Shown here: positions 11,471 to 23,785 of the stretch, piece by piece
Layout of the letters: each line of letters starts with the position of its first letter
Position numbering within the stretch: the stretch's first letter is position 1
From: Deroplatys truncata
Taxonomy: Eukaryota; Arthropoda; Insecta; Mantodea; Mantidae
Length of the DNA stretch: 64,000 nt
Direction: 5' to 3'
NCBI GenBank assembly: GCA_030765065.1
Contig: CM060989.1
Location: forward strand, 41,965,501-42,029,500
Program-made: the position numbers and the translations under genes
Notes under the pieces: generated by a model
Databases searched by the model: none
The model's input: only the letters and a program-made list of their open reading frames with translations
Told to the model about the DNA's origin: nothing

Positions 11471-11720
11471 TCTTGTGTGTCTGTGAACGCATAACTCAAA
11501 AACGAAAAGTCGGTTAAATACCAAACTTGGTATTTAAATTTAGCATCTTCCAAAGTTGCGATATGAATATTTTCAAGAAAATCCCCCCACCTAAAGTTAC
11601 CTTTACATGCAAAATTGTTGTTTATGTTTTTACAAATGACACGATAAATAGAATTTATATTTTGAATTTTATGGGAATGGCCGGTTAAGGCCTCTTCATT
11701 CGGAATGGCAAAACCTTATA
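11471..11720 (+). repeat. Family X fragment (copy 5)
   Basis: Central part only, recognised by AACTCAAAAACGAAAAGTCG near 11490 and CCTCTTCATTCGGAATGG near 11690. Both ends are missing. Confidence 0.65.
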
Positions 11721-11771
11721 ATGCAAAGATTAGATTTCGTTAACTTATTTCAAATGCATTTTATTTTATAT

Positions 11772-11794
11772 TATATATATATATATATATATAT
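11772..11794. repeat. (TA)n microsatellite
   Basis: Eleven TA units directly before a family X copy. Confidence 0.95.
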
Positions 11795-11796
11795 TT

Positions 11797-12650
11797 ACTT
11801 TCTCTACTACATAAGTAATCATATTCCACCCAGAAGCTCTATATCGAGATTTCACCTGAAATATATGTTTTGAAGGACCAAAAAATAATTTTAGATACAT
11901 ATCCTTGTGTGTGTGTGTGTCTATGAACAGCATAACTCAATATCGACACGTCGGATAAGTACTAAACTTGGTACATGGATTCAACATCTTCCAAAAATGC
12001 CAGACAAAGATACTCAAGAAAATCTCCCTACTCCAAGCTATCCTATACATGAAACAATTTTAGAAAATTTTGATTTTCTATAAATGGCTGTAACATTTTG
12101 ATTAAAATACTATATATTAAAGATATTTACATGATAAATAAGATGTATATCTTGAATTTTCTGTAAATAGTCTTTGAAGTCTTCATTCGGATGAAATTTT
12201 GTATACCCTTGTTTAACTAGTAAACGTTAAGCGATAGACAAAAACGTACTTCACAAGAAATGTAGATAGATCTCTTTAAAACACAGAATTTATTCCAAAT
12301 AATTTTTAATGTGGTATCAGCCATTTCCAAGATATCCGTTATTAAGGTCCAAATTGTTCATTACTTAGCCAATCTTTAAAGTGCTGTCAACATTCAGTTG
12401 TTTCTCGCGATTGCATGGACACAGTATGGAATTTTAAGGCCAGCGTATAGCGTCCAGTTCTTAAACATTTAACTATAGCTGTTCCCTTTGTTATCTATAA
12501 CAAAATGTGTAATGTAGCTATTTCTGCAAAGGTTTATTTGGATTAAAATGTAGTAGATAGAAAAATAAACTTTAGTAAGAATTATTTGTATACCCAGTAA
12601 TAAAGATATAGGGTAGAGAAACCCATGTGAATTTGTCATCAGACGTATTA
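11797..12650 (+). repeat. Family X repeat, copy 6
   Basis: Begins TTACTTTCTCTACTACATAA and ends ACCCATGTGAATTTGTCATC near 12640. Full length, diverged at the last few bases. Confidence 0.8.
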
Positions 12651-12666
12651 TTGTTGTATGTATATG

Positions 12667-13612
12667 TGAGGCAGTATTTTTAACACTTAATGATTTCAGT
12701 CTAATTATATAATATAAAATTCAATAACAGCCCACCTTAAAGCAACATGTGTATAAGTAACATAAAATGCACGTAACGGTCATTGTATTAATGTTTATAT
12801 TATTATGTACATGTTCAATAATATTATGTGAATATATTACGTAATTTAATAATGTATGAGCTGTGAGAATAATAGGTTTAAGGTAGCTAACAATGAGGTA
12901 ACAATGAGGTAACCTTGAGGCAATAATGAATAAGAAAGTTTAATAATGCTACTTATAATTATTGGAGCAACAATAATGTAAATTTTGAGACAGTTTATAA
13001 ATAGCCAATCAACAACCAGAAAAAGCTTAAGTTAAATGAAAGTATTCTATTTGAGTAAAATTAGCCAATCAGAAACTGAAATAGGGTAAATTGTACAAAT
13101 TCAGAAGTCAGTTGCTTGTAAACAGCGTTCCTAACCGGACGCGAGATGCATTCTCGAGAAGTATAATACGTATTCAGTGTGGGACAAAAATAGTTTACGT
13201 GTTAAAAAGTGCAAGTAATTAATAAAAGAATCTCGCAGCTCTCTATATCAGTGAAGTGTTGTTTAAATTGTGTCAAGGATTAATAAATGTAGTGAAGTAA
13301 AAATTATAATCTATGTAAGTCTACATTCTTAGCCGCACTACTCCCTGCAAAGAAATCCATGTCTCTAACAATAATACTGACGAAGCCGAGGCAAACATAA
13401 ATATATAATATTTAAAGAAACAGTCAAATTACAAAGTTAGTATTTTTAAATTTTTGGGGCAAAGGCTACCGGGTAGCATACGTGCGGTTGCAACTACAAG
13501 TTCGGCTCCTCAACAGTCAAAATACAATGCAACTCCTAAAATAAGAACTACTTCAAGTTGGCTTCTATAGGTGGGACAGAAACTAACCTACTTCAAGTAT
13601 TAACCACTGCTT
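12667..13612 (+). repeat. Family Y LTR-like repeat, copy 1
   Basis: Begins TGAGGCAGTATTTTTAACAC. A TATA-like GTTTATAAATAG lies near 12990, CCAAT motifs near 13005 and 13062, and poly(A) signals AATAAA near 13220 and 13280. This is the order of a U3-R-U5 long terminal repeat. The right end (13440-13612) carries decayed copies of the CTTCAAGTTGGCTTC motif. There is no internal coding region, as in a solo LTR. No flanking duplication could be matched, so the LTR reading is an inference. Confidence 0.65.
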
Positions 13613-13699
13613 AGATATTCTTTGTTATTGATCTGAATTTTCATATACTGATATTTTACTGGAATTCACATAGTGATCCGCTTTATAAAAGCCTAACAC

Positions 13700-13852
13700 T
13701 GGCTTTAGTCTACTGTGCCCTTCAACAACGAACTTTGTAAACGTGCAATGAAAGTTTATCTTGATTAAATAGAATAGACGGAAGAAAATGTACAGTTTGT
13801 AGAATAATGAGTCGGAACAGTTATGTGAATGCAACATATAAGATGTTTGAAC
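13700..13852 (+). repeat. Family X 3'-end fragment
   Basis: Only the terminal 150 bp of X, ending TTATGTGAATGCAACATATA near 13840. Confidence 0.6.
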
Positions 13853-14409
13853 AAAAACCAAGTTTAACACACCGTTGAAGGAAAACTAACGAGATGGATT
13901 TCCGATGGACGTTTTAGTAATCAAGGTCATTTTCATAATCAAGGTGTAATTATTATGTCAGGAAGCCAAGCATGCATATTTATGCCTCTAAGTGAATTTC
14001 AGTGACGTTGCCAACGAATTCCAAGAACTTTTATACGCAATTCCGACGATGAGCACGGCAACTGCACAAGGTTGTTGCGTAGTCCACCTGATTTAAATCT
14101 AGAATCGCTGCATATCTTAAGAAGTACAACTGTGTGGAACTAATAGGTATATGGTGAATATTTAACTTAGCCCATTATGTCTGACGCTGTGAATTAGCAT
14201 TAGATTAAGCTGGTTTCATTATTGATTCGCTTGCACTTTGAAACCCTAGTCATTGAGCGCCAAAGACAATCTTCGACGGATTTTCTATCGTTTTCTGGGC
14301 TCTTTGAGGCGTGTCCTTCACCTTACCTATCGCAGAGCATGGTGGCTTATAACACAGCAATAAGGAAGAAAAGAGAGGAGGTTTTGCCTTTGCTTTTCTG
14401 GTGTTATTG
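13853..14409. other. Unassigned; possible trace of a transposase
   Basis: A short SPPDLNLESLH-like reading near 14080 resembles the third-aspartate region of mariner-superfamily transposases, but nothing flanking supports it. No gene seen. Confidence 0.3.
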
Positions 14410-14412
14410 AAA

Positions 14413-15352
14413 AGGTGAGTCCACACTGTTCAACATATCAACAGTTAACATTCAACAATTAACAAAATGTCTCATTTAACACGTTAAATGCCTTCAACAT
14501 GTTGTAACTGTGAACGTTTAACATTCTATCCGTACCAGTTGACTTGTTGGAACAACAAAACCTCTTAACTAAAACCAAAACGGACTCCAGTGATGAGGAT
14601 TTGACTATTGCTATTTGTATCTGTGCTTGATATGTAATAAAAAGAAAAGTGGAAGGTGATGAGGCTCTATCTTGTTAATCGGCACAGGAGTGAAAATATT
14701 TTGAATGAGCTTAAAATTCAGAGCAGGTTTGACTTCAATTTCTTGAGAATAAGTCAAAGTGACTTCAACTTTGTTTTCAGCAAAGTTTCTAACCTATGAT
14801 TCATAAAAAGGACACACATTTGAGAGCAGTCGTTCCAGCTGCCAGACTTGAGTCAGTTTTGCAATTCTCTAGCAAAGTGAGGTCATTATTTTTCTTTTTC
14901 TGATATTGCCTCTGGAACAACAATAAATTGCATATAGTTTGCTATAATTATCCATCCTTTTTATTACATATATTATAATGTTCCATAATGATAGCCTCAA
15001 CAAAGATTTTATTAATGAAAGTGTCACTTCTTTCGTCCATTCCATAACTTCACACGAAGCAAATCAAATCAAAGATATAAACACAGAACCAGTCAACACG
15101 GAACTACCGAACACAATAACTGCCATGTTTATAGTCTGGATACATCCGAAGTTCATCCAATCACATACACAGAGAGCAAATTGACTTAACAAGTTTTCCA
15201 TTAAAAGTGGAAAACATCCAACATGTTAAAAATGTCAAGCACAACTCTTTCGATTAACATGTTAAGTCAATTCTGCAATCGAAATTTGGCCAACATGCAA
15301 ACTGTTAACATGTTGCACTTGACAAGTTTTGTTAATCAGTGTGGACAGGGCT
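14413..15352 (+). mobile_element. PIF/Harbinger-like DNA transposon, internally deleted
   Basis: Ends are inverted repeats sharing GTCCACACTG (left about 14418, right about 15335), flanked by AAA on both sides (14410-14412 and 15353-15355); 3-bp duplications are typical of this superfamily. Subterminal regions (14440-14540 and 15190-15330) hold many copies of an AACATGTTAA-like palindrome, likely binding sites. At about 14690-14880, with frameshifts, the sequence reads NELKIQSRFDFNFLRISQSD, then KKDTHLRAVVPAARLESVLQ and FLASE, matching the segment before the catalytic core of Harbinger nucleases. The catalytic residues are gone. Confidence 0.75.
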
Positions 15353-15355
15353 AAA

Positions 15356-15760
15356 CCAAAACATGTTTATTGTCTCAGAACCAGTCATGCCGTACACTAG
15401 CGAAATTATTCATGGACGTATCGTGGGTATGCAGCAAACAAGGAAAGAAAATTAACCCATAAATAACAAAACAATTTCTAAATTAAAGCAGTATACCTAA
15501 TTGTATTTTGCCCCTAAAGCCTAACAAAGCGTATTCGAAACCGTATTCATGCGCTGTGCATAGCTTTCTTCTTTATTAAATATGTTTGGTTTAGCTTTAG
15601 TATCCACGCTTAAACACAACTTATGAAGTAGAAATGAGAGCACAATCTAAACAATCAATACAGTAAAAATGGTAAAATAATACAATTGCTTTCAGTACCG
15701 TTGTAAGCCCATCAATAAATGTTTGACGTTTACTTTTTATTGCTGAATATTGCCAGATTT
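15356..15760. other. No gene seen
   Basis: AT-rich sequence between the Harbinger remnant and a family Y copy; nothing recognised. Confidence 0.4.
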
Positions 15761-16705
15761 TGAGGCAGTATTTTTAACACTTAAATGATTTCAATCTAAT
15801 TATATAATATATAAATTCAATAACAGTCCGCCTTAAAGCAATATGTGTATGTAACGATATATAAAAAGTGTATATTACAGTCATTGTATATGTTTATATT
15901 ATTGTATACATGTGTAATAATGCTATGTGAATGTATTACGTAATTTAATAACGTAGGAGCTGTGAGAAATAGGTCAAAACTTGCTAATAATGAGGTAACA
16001 ATGAGGTAACCTTGAGGCAATAATGAATTTGAAAGTTTAAATGCTACTGGTAATTCTTGGAAACAATAATGTAACTTTTGTGACAGTTTATAAAATAGCC
16101 AATCAACAACCAGAAAAATCTTTAGTTAAATGAAGGACTAGGATTAGACAAAATTTACAAATTCAGAGTTCAGTTGCTTGTAGACAGTGCTCATAACTGG
16201 ACGCGTTGCTTGTAGACAGCGTTTCTAACCGGAAGTTAGATGCATCCTCGAGGAATTTAATACGTATTTTGTGTGAGACAAAAATAGTTTACGTGTTAAA
16301 AAGTACAAGTAATTAATAAAAAAATCTCACAGCTCTCTATCAGTGAAGTGTTATTTAAAATCGTGTCAAGCATTAATAAAAGGAGTGAAGTAACATTATA
16401 ATCTGTGTAAGCCTACATTCTTCAGTCGCACCACTCCCTGCTAAGACATTCATGTCTCTAAAAAAATATAAATACTGACGCAGCCGAAGCAAACATAAAT
16501 ATATGATATTTAAAGAAACAGTCAAAATTACAAAGCTAATATGTTTTAAAAATTGGGGCATAGGCCACCGGAAAGTACATTTGGGGCGAAGGCTACCGGA
16601 AACTTTTTACTATACGTGCGGTTGCAATTACTTCAAGTTCGGCTTCCCAACAGTCGAAATAAAATACAACTCCTAAAATATCTTCTTCAATTTTCGTTAT
16701 CGTAT
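15761..16705 (+). repeat. Family Y LTR-like repeat, copy 2
   Basis: Begins TGAGGCAGTATTTTTAACAC. TATA and CCAAT lie near 16090-16105. A local duplication at about 16170-16230 repeats CAGTTGCTTGTAGACAG. The segment after 16560 has a second local duplication of GGCTACCGGAAA, and the primer-site-like repeats are shortened. Confidence 0.65.
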
Positions 16706-17859
16706 TCCCTGCATTCGTTCAAATTTCAACTAGAAAATAATTATATCGGATGACCCTAGTTTCTGAAATGACGAATGCTGCGTTAAGTGTTTATGCCGCT
16801 AGTCAATAATATCTTCGCGCTGTAATAGATCTAATGTTTTACCGTGCTTCTTGAAATGAACTCGGTTCTTATTTTCAGTACTGCTTTGATATTGGATTAT
16901 GGTGAAAATAGCGGCTTTTTACTTGAGAATTTGGGGTTTTCGGCTACGCAAAGTAATTCTTGTTTAATGAGGAGCGTTTGGTGCAGTATTTGTTTCTGCG
17001 GCGGTAATATTAGGCCCGCTACCCACCCTTTTAGGGACCGTTCTTATTTACTGTCTTTGGCGAGATTTGGTAGTGCCGCCAACGTATTAGTGAAAATGAA
17101 CGCAAAATGGCGGTAATGTAGTGTCACCAACATATTGAATTGAGAAAAAATACTCTAATCCCTGCTTCGGGCTTAAGAAGGATCGTTTCGAAGGATACTT
17201 TACGGAGAACATTTACAAGTATGTTCATCCGAGGAAAACGAGAATGTATCATTTCTGAATTGCAGCAGCTGCCCTATATCCATCACCACGTTAAAAGGTA
17301 AGAATATTCGTTAATATGAATCACTAAACATAAATAGTGAATCATACGCATAGTTAAGGAACGCACGGTCGCTTCGTTCGCGTGCTTTGGTATAAACATG
17401 GTTGCTAATTAACCTAAGTTTAGATATAAACAACAACTAGGTAATGTTGCTGCCAGCCTCTCCCTGTCCTACGTCACCGCATCCTTCCAACCTAGATATT
17501 TAAAACGACGCTAAAAATACGCGAGTAGCAGTACTGCAGAATATGAGCGTTGTTGGCAGTAGGTAATCATGACACCGAGAGGGAGAAGGCGGCGGGAAAA
17601 GTCATTGCTGTTCAAAATGGCCAACTGGGGGAGTTTACGACTGTGCTGTTTCTTTAACCAACCCGATGCAAAAACAGCCATTTTTAAGGCTAACATTGCG
17701 TCACAAAAGATCAAGTAGACCTGGTTGAACTGACAGTTATTCTTAAAGTTTCGATTATTTACTATTATTACTAATAGATATATTAGCTTCGTTTATGTCC
17801 GCATTCTAATTGGCTGCTTAATCACGTGAAGATTTGCTTGACTTATTGTTAAAGTTACG

Positions 17860-17900
<41 letters not shown>

Positions 17901-18120
17901 CATTATTATTATTTACTTTACTTAGGAGTTTTACTGTCATATGTATTGAAGTTAGCAACACACCAGCTATTATTTGATAGTGGCATAATCAAACTTAAGG
18001 AATTCATGTACCATCCAAATGCATGAGAAGTAATGTGTGTGTTCCACATCGTACGTCCCCTTTCATCTATGCATTCTACTTTGCATTTTGAGAAAGATAT
18101 TGTCTTTACTTTGGAGTTGT
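16706..18120. other. Unassigned unique sequence
   Basis: No homology recognised on either strand. The 90-codon frame at 16844-17116 and the 67-codon minus frame at 17511-17714 lack features I can support. This is one of the longest stretches here free of recognisable repeats. Confidence 0.4.
17860..17912. repeat. (TTA)n microsatellite
   Basis: About seventeen trinucleotide units with one interruption (ATC). Confidence 0.95.
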
Positions 18121-18129
18121 TTATTTATT

Positions 18130-19180
18130 TATTTAGTTCCAAGTATGGAAATCAATTTGTGAATAAAGTGTTTGTTTTTGAAGGTTTACTGTGTTGGAGT
18201 TGAAGTTTGCACCACACTTTGGGCGTTAATTTGTAGAAGATATTGTTTATTTACGTAATATGCTGCTACGTATGAGAAGCCGATTTGAAGATGTATTTTT
18301 CTGCTGTTGTTATTCCCACGTTTGGGAACCAATTTGAAGAAGTAGTATTTTGGTTGTTACGCTCCAAGTTAAAAAAAAATTTAACTTTGTTATTAAACTG
18401 CTTCTATATATATATATATATATATATTATTTATGTTTGTGTTTGCCTCGGCTGCATCAGTATTGTTTTAGAGACACGTTTCTCTTAGGCAGGGCGTGGT
18501 GTGACAAGAATGTAGGCTTACACAGACTTTAAGTTTAAATTCACTTTTTATTAAACCTTGACAAAAATTAAATAGCACTACACTGATATCAAGAGCTGCG
18601 AGATTCTTTTATTTAATACTTGCACGTTGTTAACCCGTATACATAATTTTCGTTTCACACGAATACGTAATATTTCTTTAGAGAACACATCTTCCATCCG
18701 GTCACTACCAAGGCCTGCAGGCAACTGAACATATTTCAACCGTCCAAACCCGTAAAATTCTGTATTTCAAGTCTCTGATTGGTTAATCCTAGTCCAATAG
18801 AATACCTGCATTTTACTAAAGCGTTTTCTAGCTGTTGATTGGCTATTTTTAAACTGTTACAAAATTTACATTATCATTACTCTAATAATGACTAGTAACA
18901 TTCAAACTCTCAAACTCATTATTGCCTCAAGGTTATCTCATTGTTACCTCATTGTTAGCAACTTTAAACTTATTATTCCCACAGTTCCTACATTATTAAA
19001 TTACGTAATGTATTCACATAACATTATTAAACATGTTTACAATAATATAAGCATATGCAATGACAGTTACATACATTTTTACAAATTATTACATACATAT
19101 TGCTTCAAGGTGGGCTGTTATTAAATTTACATATTATATAATTTAATTGAAATTATTCAAGTGTTAAAAATATTGCCTCA
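18130..19180 (-). repeat. Family Y LTR-like repeat, copy 5
   Basis: Reverse-strand copy whose 5' end (TGAGGCAATATTTTTAACAC) is at 19180. Its left part (18130-18350) holds at least three spaced copies of the primer-site-like motif read on the minus strand: TTCAAATTGGTTCCCAAACG, TTCAAATCGGCTTCTCATAC and ACAAATTAACGCCCAAAGTG. A (TA)n run sits at 18406-18428. Confidence 0.68.
18406..18428. repeat. (TA)n microsatellite
   Basis: Inside family Y copy 5, absent from the other Y copies. Confidence 0.9.
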
Positions 19181-19319
19181 ATTTTCTACTATCCGTTTCA
19201 GTTGCGGTCCTTCCTGAAAACGTTAGCTACCTCCATACGTCACTTCCGTTCCTCTGTGGAACTCTGATAGACTCGCCTTCCTGTTAACCAACACCTTCCT
19301 CTCGCGTTTGTCAACATTT

Positions 19320-20232
19320 CACGGTTGGTATGGTTTAGTGAAAAAAAAATTGTTTTATTTATGGACGCTCTTTAACTACTATGGTCTTACTACTCGGTAT
19401 ACCGAGGACAACAATGCGAAATTACAGGAAAAAATACCTTAAGCTTAGACCTTTTCGACCGACGTTCGTAAACGAGTTATCTGATATGAATGGGCGCGTT
19501 TTAGCATGCCATGCTTTGTTAACTCGATTTCCAAATGCAGTGAACCATGACCAGGTTACGTTTTAAAATGAATATGCGATTATCGCAGCTCACGTGTTAG
19601 AAATATTGACTTTTGGACCAAAGTGAATCCGCAATGCACGGTCGAGTTAAAAAGGAACCCGCCTCACATAATGATATGGGCGATAACATCACATGTGCTT
19701 GGACCATACTTTTTTGAAGGGACTGTGAATGACGCAAATTATTTACACGGGTTACAAAATGGTTAATACCTCAGCCTGAGGGAAGGGGCCTCACAGAGCG
19801 CATATGGTTGCAGCAAGATGGAGCACCTCCTCACTACGCACTTGCAGTGCGCGAGTTCCTAAATGAACACTTTCCAGGATGATGGATAAGTAGTGGTTCA
19901 TGAGCAACACCAGCTTCCTTGAAATGGCCACCAAGAAGTCCTGACCTCACCAAACCTGATAACTCGTTACGGGGAGTCATTAAGGCGCGTGTATCTGCAC
20001 GTCGTTATGCTACAAACGAAGAATTGCGCAATGCTGTTGTCGATGCATTTCACACTATAACTCCGGACATGCTCAAGAATATGTCAATAAGAACATATGG
20101 AACTGTGTTTACAGCATGATGGGGAACATACAGATATATTGAACACTTAATACGTTAAGTACTTGAGCTAAAATAAATCAATTAGCATTCGATACTACGG
20201 GTTACGGGGACTTCTCGCCCAGCCTGTAGGTT
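19320..20232 (+). pseudogene. Tc1/mariner-superfamily transposase remnant
   Basis: Decayed transposase of the group with FRPTFVNELSD (about 19458). With frameshifts it continues RFPNAVNHDQVTF, QQDGAPPHYALAVREFLNEH (about 19815-19875) and WPPRSPDLTKPDN (about 19925), ending with a VVDAFHTITPDML block near 20070. Stops interrupt 19565, 19885 and 19905. The second aspartate is in QQDGAP; the third-aspartate region is SPDLTKPDN. The right terminal repeat GGGGACTTCTCGCCCAGCCT lies at about 20206-20232. I could not find its partner on the left, so the copy is probably 5'-truncated. Confidence 0.78.
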
Positions 20233-21240
20233 ATTTCTTGTTTTTTTATACGCAATACACGTAACAGGCACGTATTTGTGGAAGAGTTACCGGTTATGAA
20301 TGAAACCTAACAACCTGTATATCCGAGATTCTAGTAATGTATCCCATAATGGTGGAAAAAATTCAAAATTGCACTTTAGTAATCTCCGTATATTGTAATC
20401 TCCATACTGGCCAAACTGTGGACTAATTAGAAAAGTATAGAACAAGAAAAATGCGGCACAGACTGTCTAGTACTTCGAATATAGCGCCAGAAATGAAATG
20501 GCAGTACACTGGGTCCAACAAATGTAGTCTACAGTGTACCCAAACGCGTTGTTGGTCATTCATATTCTGTAAATGAAATAATATAAAACTAAGAGAGGAA
20601 ATAATTAACAAATTCAGATCATTATAATTAATATTCCAATTCATAAATAAAACACATTTCTTACTTCTGATGGGATGCATAGCCTAGCTTCCAAATGCTA
20701 AAATCAGAATTTGTATTTTACTCTGTTTCTTGAAATGTAGCTTAACTGCGGCATTAAAGAGTTAATAGAAAAAGAAACAAAAAATATAATAAAACAAATA
20801 TAAGAATATTGATCAACAATACAGTTACAATACGTTTAATTGGTTTTATATTCAGGAATATCTTAATGCTCTGCAATTAATTTCAAATGTATTGCCTTCT
20901 ATTATAAAAGAAAATCATAAATTATAATGCTTTTCTCATTTACTTCCATGTTACACAACAGCGTCTCTCGAAATCCCGCCTATTTAAACAAGGATTGACC
21001 ACAGTTTCTTATAACTTTAGCCCGCTGCTTTGCATTCTTCATCACTCCCTTACCTTCCCCTTTCCTCTGAATGATGATGTACAAGTCCTGCGCAATAAAA
21101 GATCAAGCAACTAAAACCATTTGTCACAATAGATGCGAATGCTTTCGTCTTCCTAAGAGACAGATTTAAACTGAAGGATCCTCCTACCTATTTGTTGATA
21201 AGAATTCACATACATTACAAATGCAGTAACTCTGTTACGT
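20233..21240. other. No gene seen
   Basis: AT-rich sequence between two transposon remnants. Short frames such as 20423-20680 (minus) have no recognisable content. Confidence 0.4.
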
Positions 21241-21243
21241 AAT

Positions 21244-22847
21244 GCAGGCTGTAGCAAAACTGTACGGCGCAAATTGCAGTACACATTCCTCACACGTAGA
21301 CGAAGAAATTACGTTATATGAACATGGGTCCGGAAACGCTTTGTTACCATGTTACAACTCATTTTCTCAATCATGGGAAACACACAAGAATAGAACGTAC
21401 CAACATACCACATGCAACTCTTTCTCACAGGAGATGTTCAATATGCCCTCCGTGAGCATTGATACATGCATCAACCCGCTGTCGGAGTGGATCCCGGATG
21501 CGCTGTTGTATCCCTGGAGTATTGCGTATGATTTTGCAGCCTTCCATAATACGGGCACGGATACTCTGAACATCTGGTACTGGGTTTCGATACAAAAGAG
21601 CTTTCAAATGCCCCCACAAATAAAAGTCCAGTGGGTTTAGGTCCAGGGAGCGTGGAGGCCAAGCAATTGGTCCACCTCAACCTATTCATCTGTCACCGAA
21701 TCTGTTACTTAGAAGTCGACGGACATTAACACTAAAATGAGGAGCTGCTCCATCGTGCATAAAGTACGTGTTTTGTCGCACAGATAAAGGCACATCTGCT
21801 AAAAGATCAGGTAGATCATTCTCTACGAAACTATGTTAACTTTCGTCCGTTGAGCCTGTGTGAAAGAACGTGAGATCCTAACAAATAGTCACCAACAATA
21901 CCGGCCCAAACATTGACAGAAAATCTTTGTTGATGACTTGCTTCAACAGTTGCGCGAGGATTGAGGTCAGCCCATGCATGCCGATTGTGATAATTTACAA
22001 TCTGATCTCGTTGAAACCATTCCTCATCTGTTGCACTAAAATTAGGGTTGACACCTTATTGCATAAACCATTCCCAGAAGCATGTCCGTGCAGGAAAATT
22101 AGCTGCTGATAGTGCCTGCACACGCTGTAAATGGTATGGATACAGTCGGACCTCGTAACACTCGCCAGACAATCATGTAGTCAACATTCTTTGTTGCAGC
22201 TACTTGTCTTGTACCGACATTAGGGTGGTCGTCAACGGCCTGAAGAATTGCTGCCTCCCGTTGCGGTGTCCTCATCTTTGTAGCCCTCCCGTCGCGAATA
22301 TCAGGCTGAAATGCCCCATTTTCCCTAATACGACGATCAATGGCTTCAAACGTTTTCCAATCGGGGCACCTTCGTCCTGGAAATCTCTCCCGGTGCAAAC
22401 GTTGAGCGCAAGCGCCATTGCCGTCTGTGCTAATCCACACATCAAATGGGCATCTGCCATCTCTGTATTTGTGTAAACTGCCATTGCACGAGGCAAGTCT
22501 GTGATCAACTTTACTAGTGCGTAGTAACCCGTGTGCTTGCCACGGTCGTACTGCTCACTGGAACAGTTGATGTTACCCGTAAACAAGCAATGACGTAAGT
22601 CGCATGGCAACAGGGACCTGTAAAACAAAACACTGGCGATAATGAATATGTAACCAGTCGTAACCAAGAGTGCATGTTCCCCATGATGAACGTTCTGTTA
22701 GTTTCCCATGATTAATGAGTTGGAGAAAAGGAGTTGTAACATGGAAACAAAGCGTTTCCAGACCCATGTTTAAATAACATAATTTCTTCGTCTACGTGTG
22801 AGGAATGTGCATTTTGTGCCGTACATTTTTGTTACAACCAGCAGCCA
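21244..22847 (-). mobile_element. DD41D-type transposon with about 150-bp terminal inverted repeats
   Basis: The arms at 21244-21390 and 22690-22847 match over most of their length; shared blocks include ACATTCCTCACACGTAGACG, GGAAACGCTTTGTT and CCATGTTACAACTC. Inverted repeats this long are unusual for mariner-superfamily elements. The enclosed transposase is broken. Exact ends are uncertain by a few bases because they differ and no clean TA pair was found. Confidence 0.8.
21425..22440 (-). pseudogene. DD41D transposase, decayed
   Basis: Minus-strand transposase. N-terminal helix-turn-helix blocks are RLHRERFPGRRCPDWKTFEA and IDRRIRENGAFQPDIRDGRA (about 22400-22290), then VGTRQVAATKNVDYMIVWRV. 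After a frame break the core reads YFMHDGAAPHFSVNVRRLLS (about 21760) and WPPRSLDLNPLDFYLWGHLK (about 21650), ending RIMEGCKIIRNTPGIQQRIR. I count 41 residues between the aspartate of HDGAAP and that of NPLDF, as in the element at 8510-9801. A tryptophan and a second codon in the intervening stretch are stops. Confidence 0.82.
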
Positions 22848-23200
22848 ATGAGAGTTGACGCGACCATAAAGAGATGTGGAGCAAGGTTATATGGAATAGG
22901 GGTTAGTTATCAGATGGCTAAATAACTCGCCTGCAACGCTGGAAGTTTTTCTAAGAAAAAAAAGTTTTGGGGGTCCAGGGAGACTAACCATGTATTTCCT
23001 GTGAGATATGAACAGCAAATGTTTGGGTAGAATACATGCTTCCTCTAGAACGTACTGAAGTAAGTAATAAGCTTAAAAAGAATAATATTACTGATAATGT
23101 ATAGAGAAAGGGTGACGGAGAAGTACACGTAGCTGAAAGTGTTTGTAATCAATTAATGCACAGCTAAACTTGGCCTTTAATTATTTTGCACTAAAGCATT
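22848..23200. other. No gene seen
   Basis: Unassigned sequence between two transposon remnants. Confidence 0.4.
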
Positions 23201-23203
23201 ATA

Positions 23204-23785
23204 CAGAATGTTTCAGGACCTCTGCGAAAAACTCTGAGGAACGAAAGATCTCGCAGAAGGAAACATTTTTTGTCAAGCAAACACCATCCTCCGAGGCATC
23301 GTCACGGAGTTATTCACCCCTGTTTGAAGCGTATCCGGTAGGATAGATTTGACAGGCAGCCAGTACACTTTGACTCACTGTTTGTTTACAACCGCTGCAT
23401 CAAGTGACATCGCCTCTTTCTTGTCTCTTACGTCTGGTTAGGTCTGAGACGCACAGCCCAATTTAACTCAAACGGAGCGGCAAAACTAAAGGTCCCAGAA
23501 GATGTTCCCCAACGATTCCAGCGCAGATGTTTACAGAATACTTTTGTTGGTGATGCCTGACGAACACTGCATGAGGATTCTGAACATCCCAGATGCAGCA
23601 GTTCTTGCTGTTGAGGTATCCGTCTCGTGTTAAGCAGGCCCTATCGGTAAACAAGGCGGGAAATGTTGGATCTGTGATATTTCGCTGCAGAAACCACTGG
23701 ACAAACTGAACACGAGGTGCGAAGTCGTTCGGCCCAAATCCCTATACTTTCAGGAGGTGGTATGCATGGAGCTGTTGTTCACAAA
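23204..23785 (-). pseudogene. Internally deleted DD41D-type transposon
   Basis: Right to left on the minus strand it reads EQQLHAYHLLKV, then NDFAPRVQFVQWFLQ, then FTDRACLTRDGYLNSKNCCI (first catalytic aspartate region), then VNICAGIVGEHLLGP near 23500. It then jumps straight into the element's terminal sequence CAGAATGTTTCAGGACC at 23204-23220. The second and third aspartate regions are deleted. The right end is cut by a SINE-C. Confidence 0.75.
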
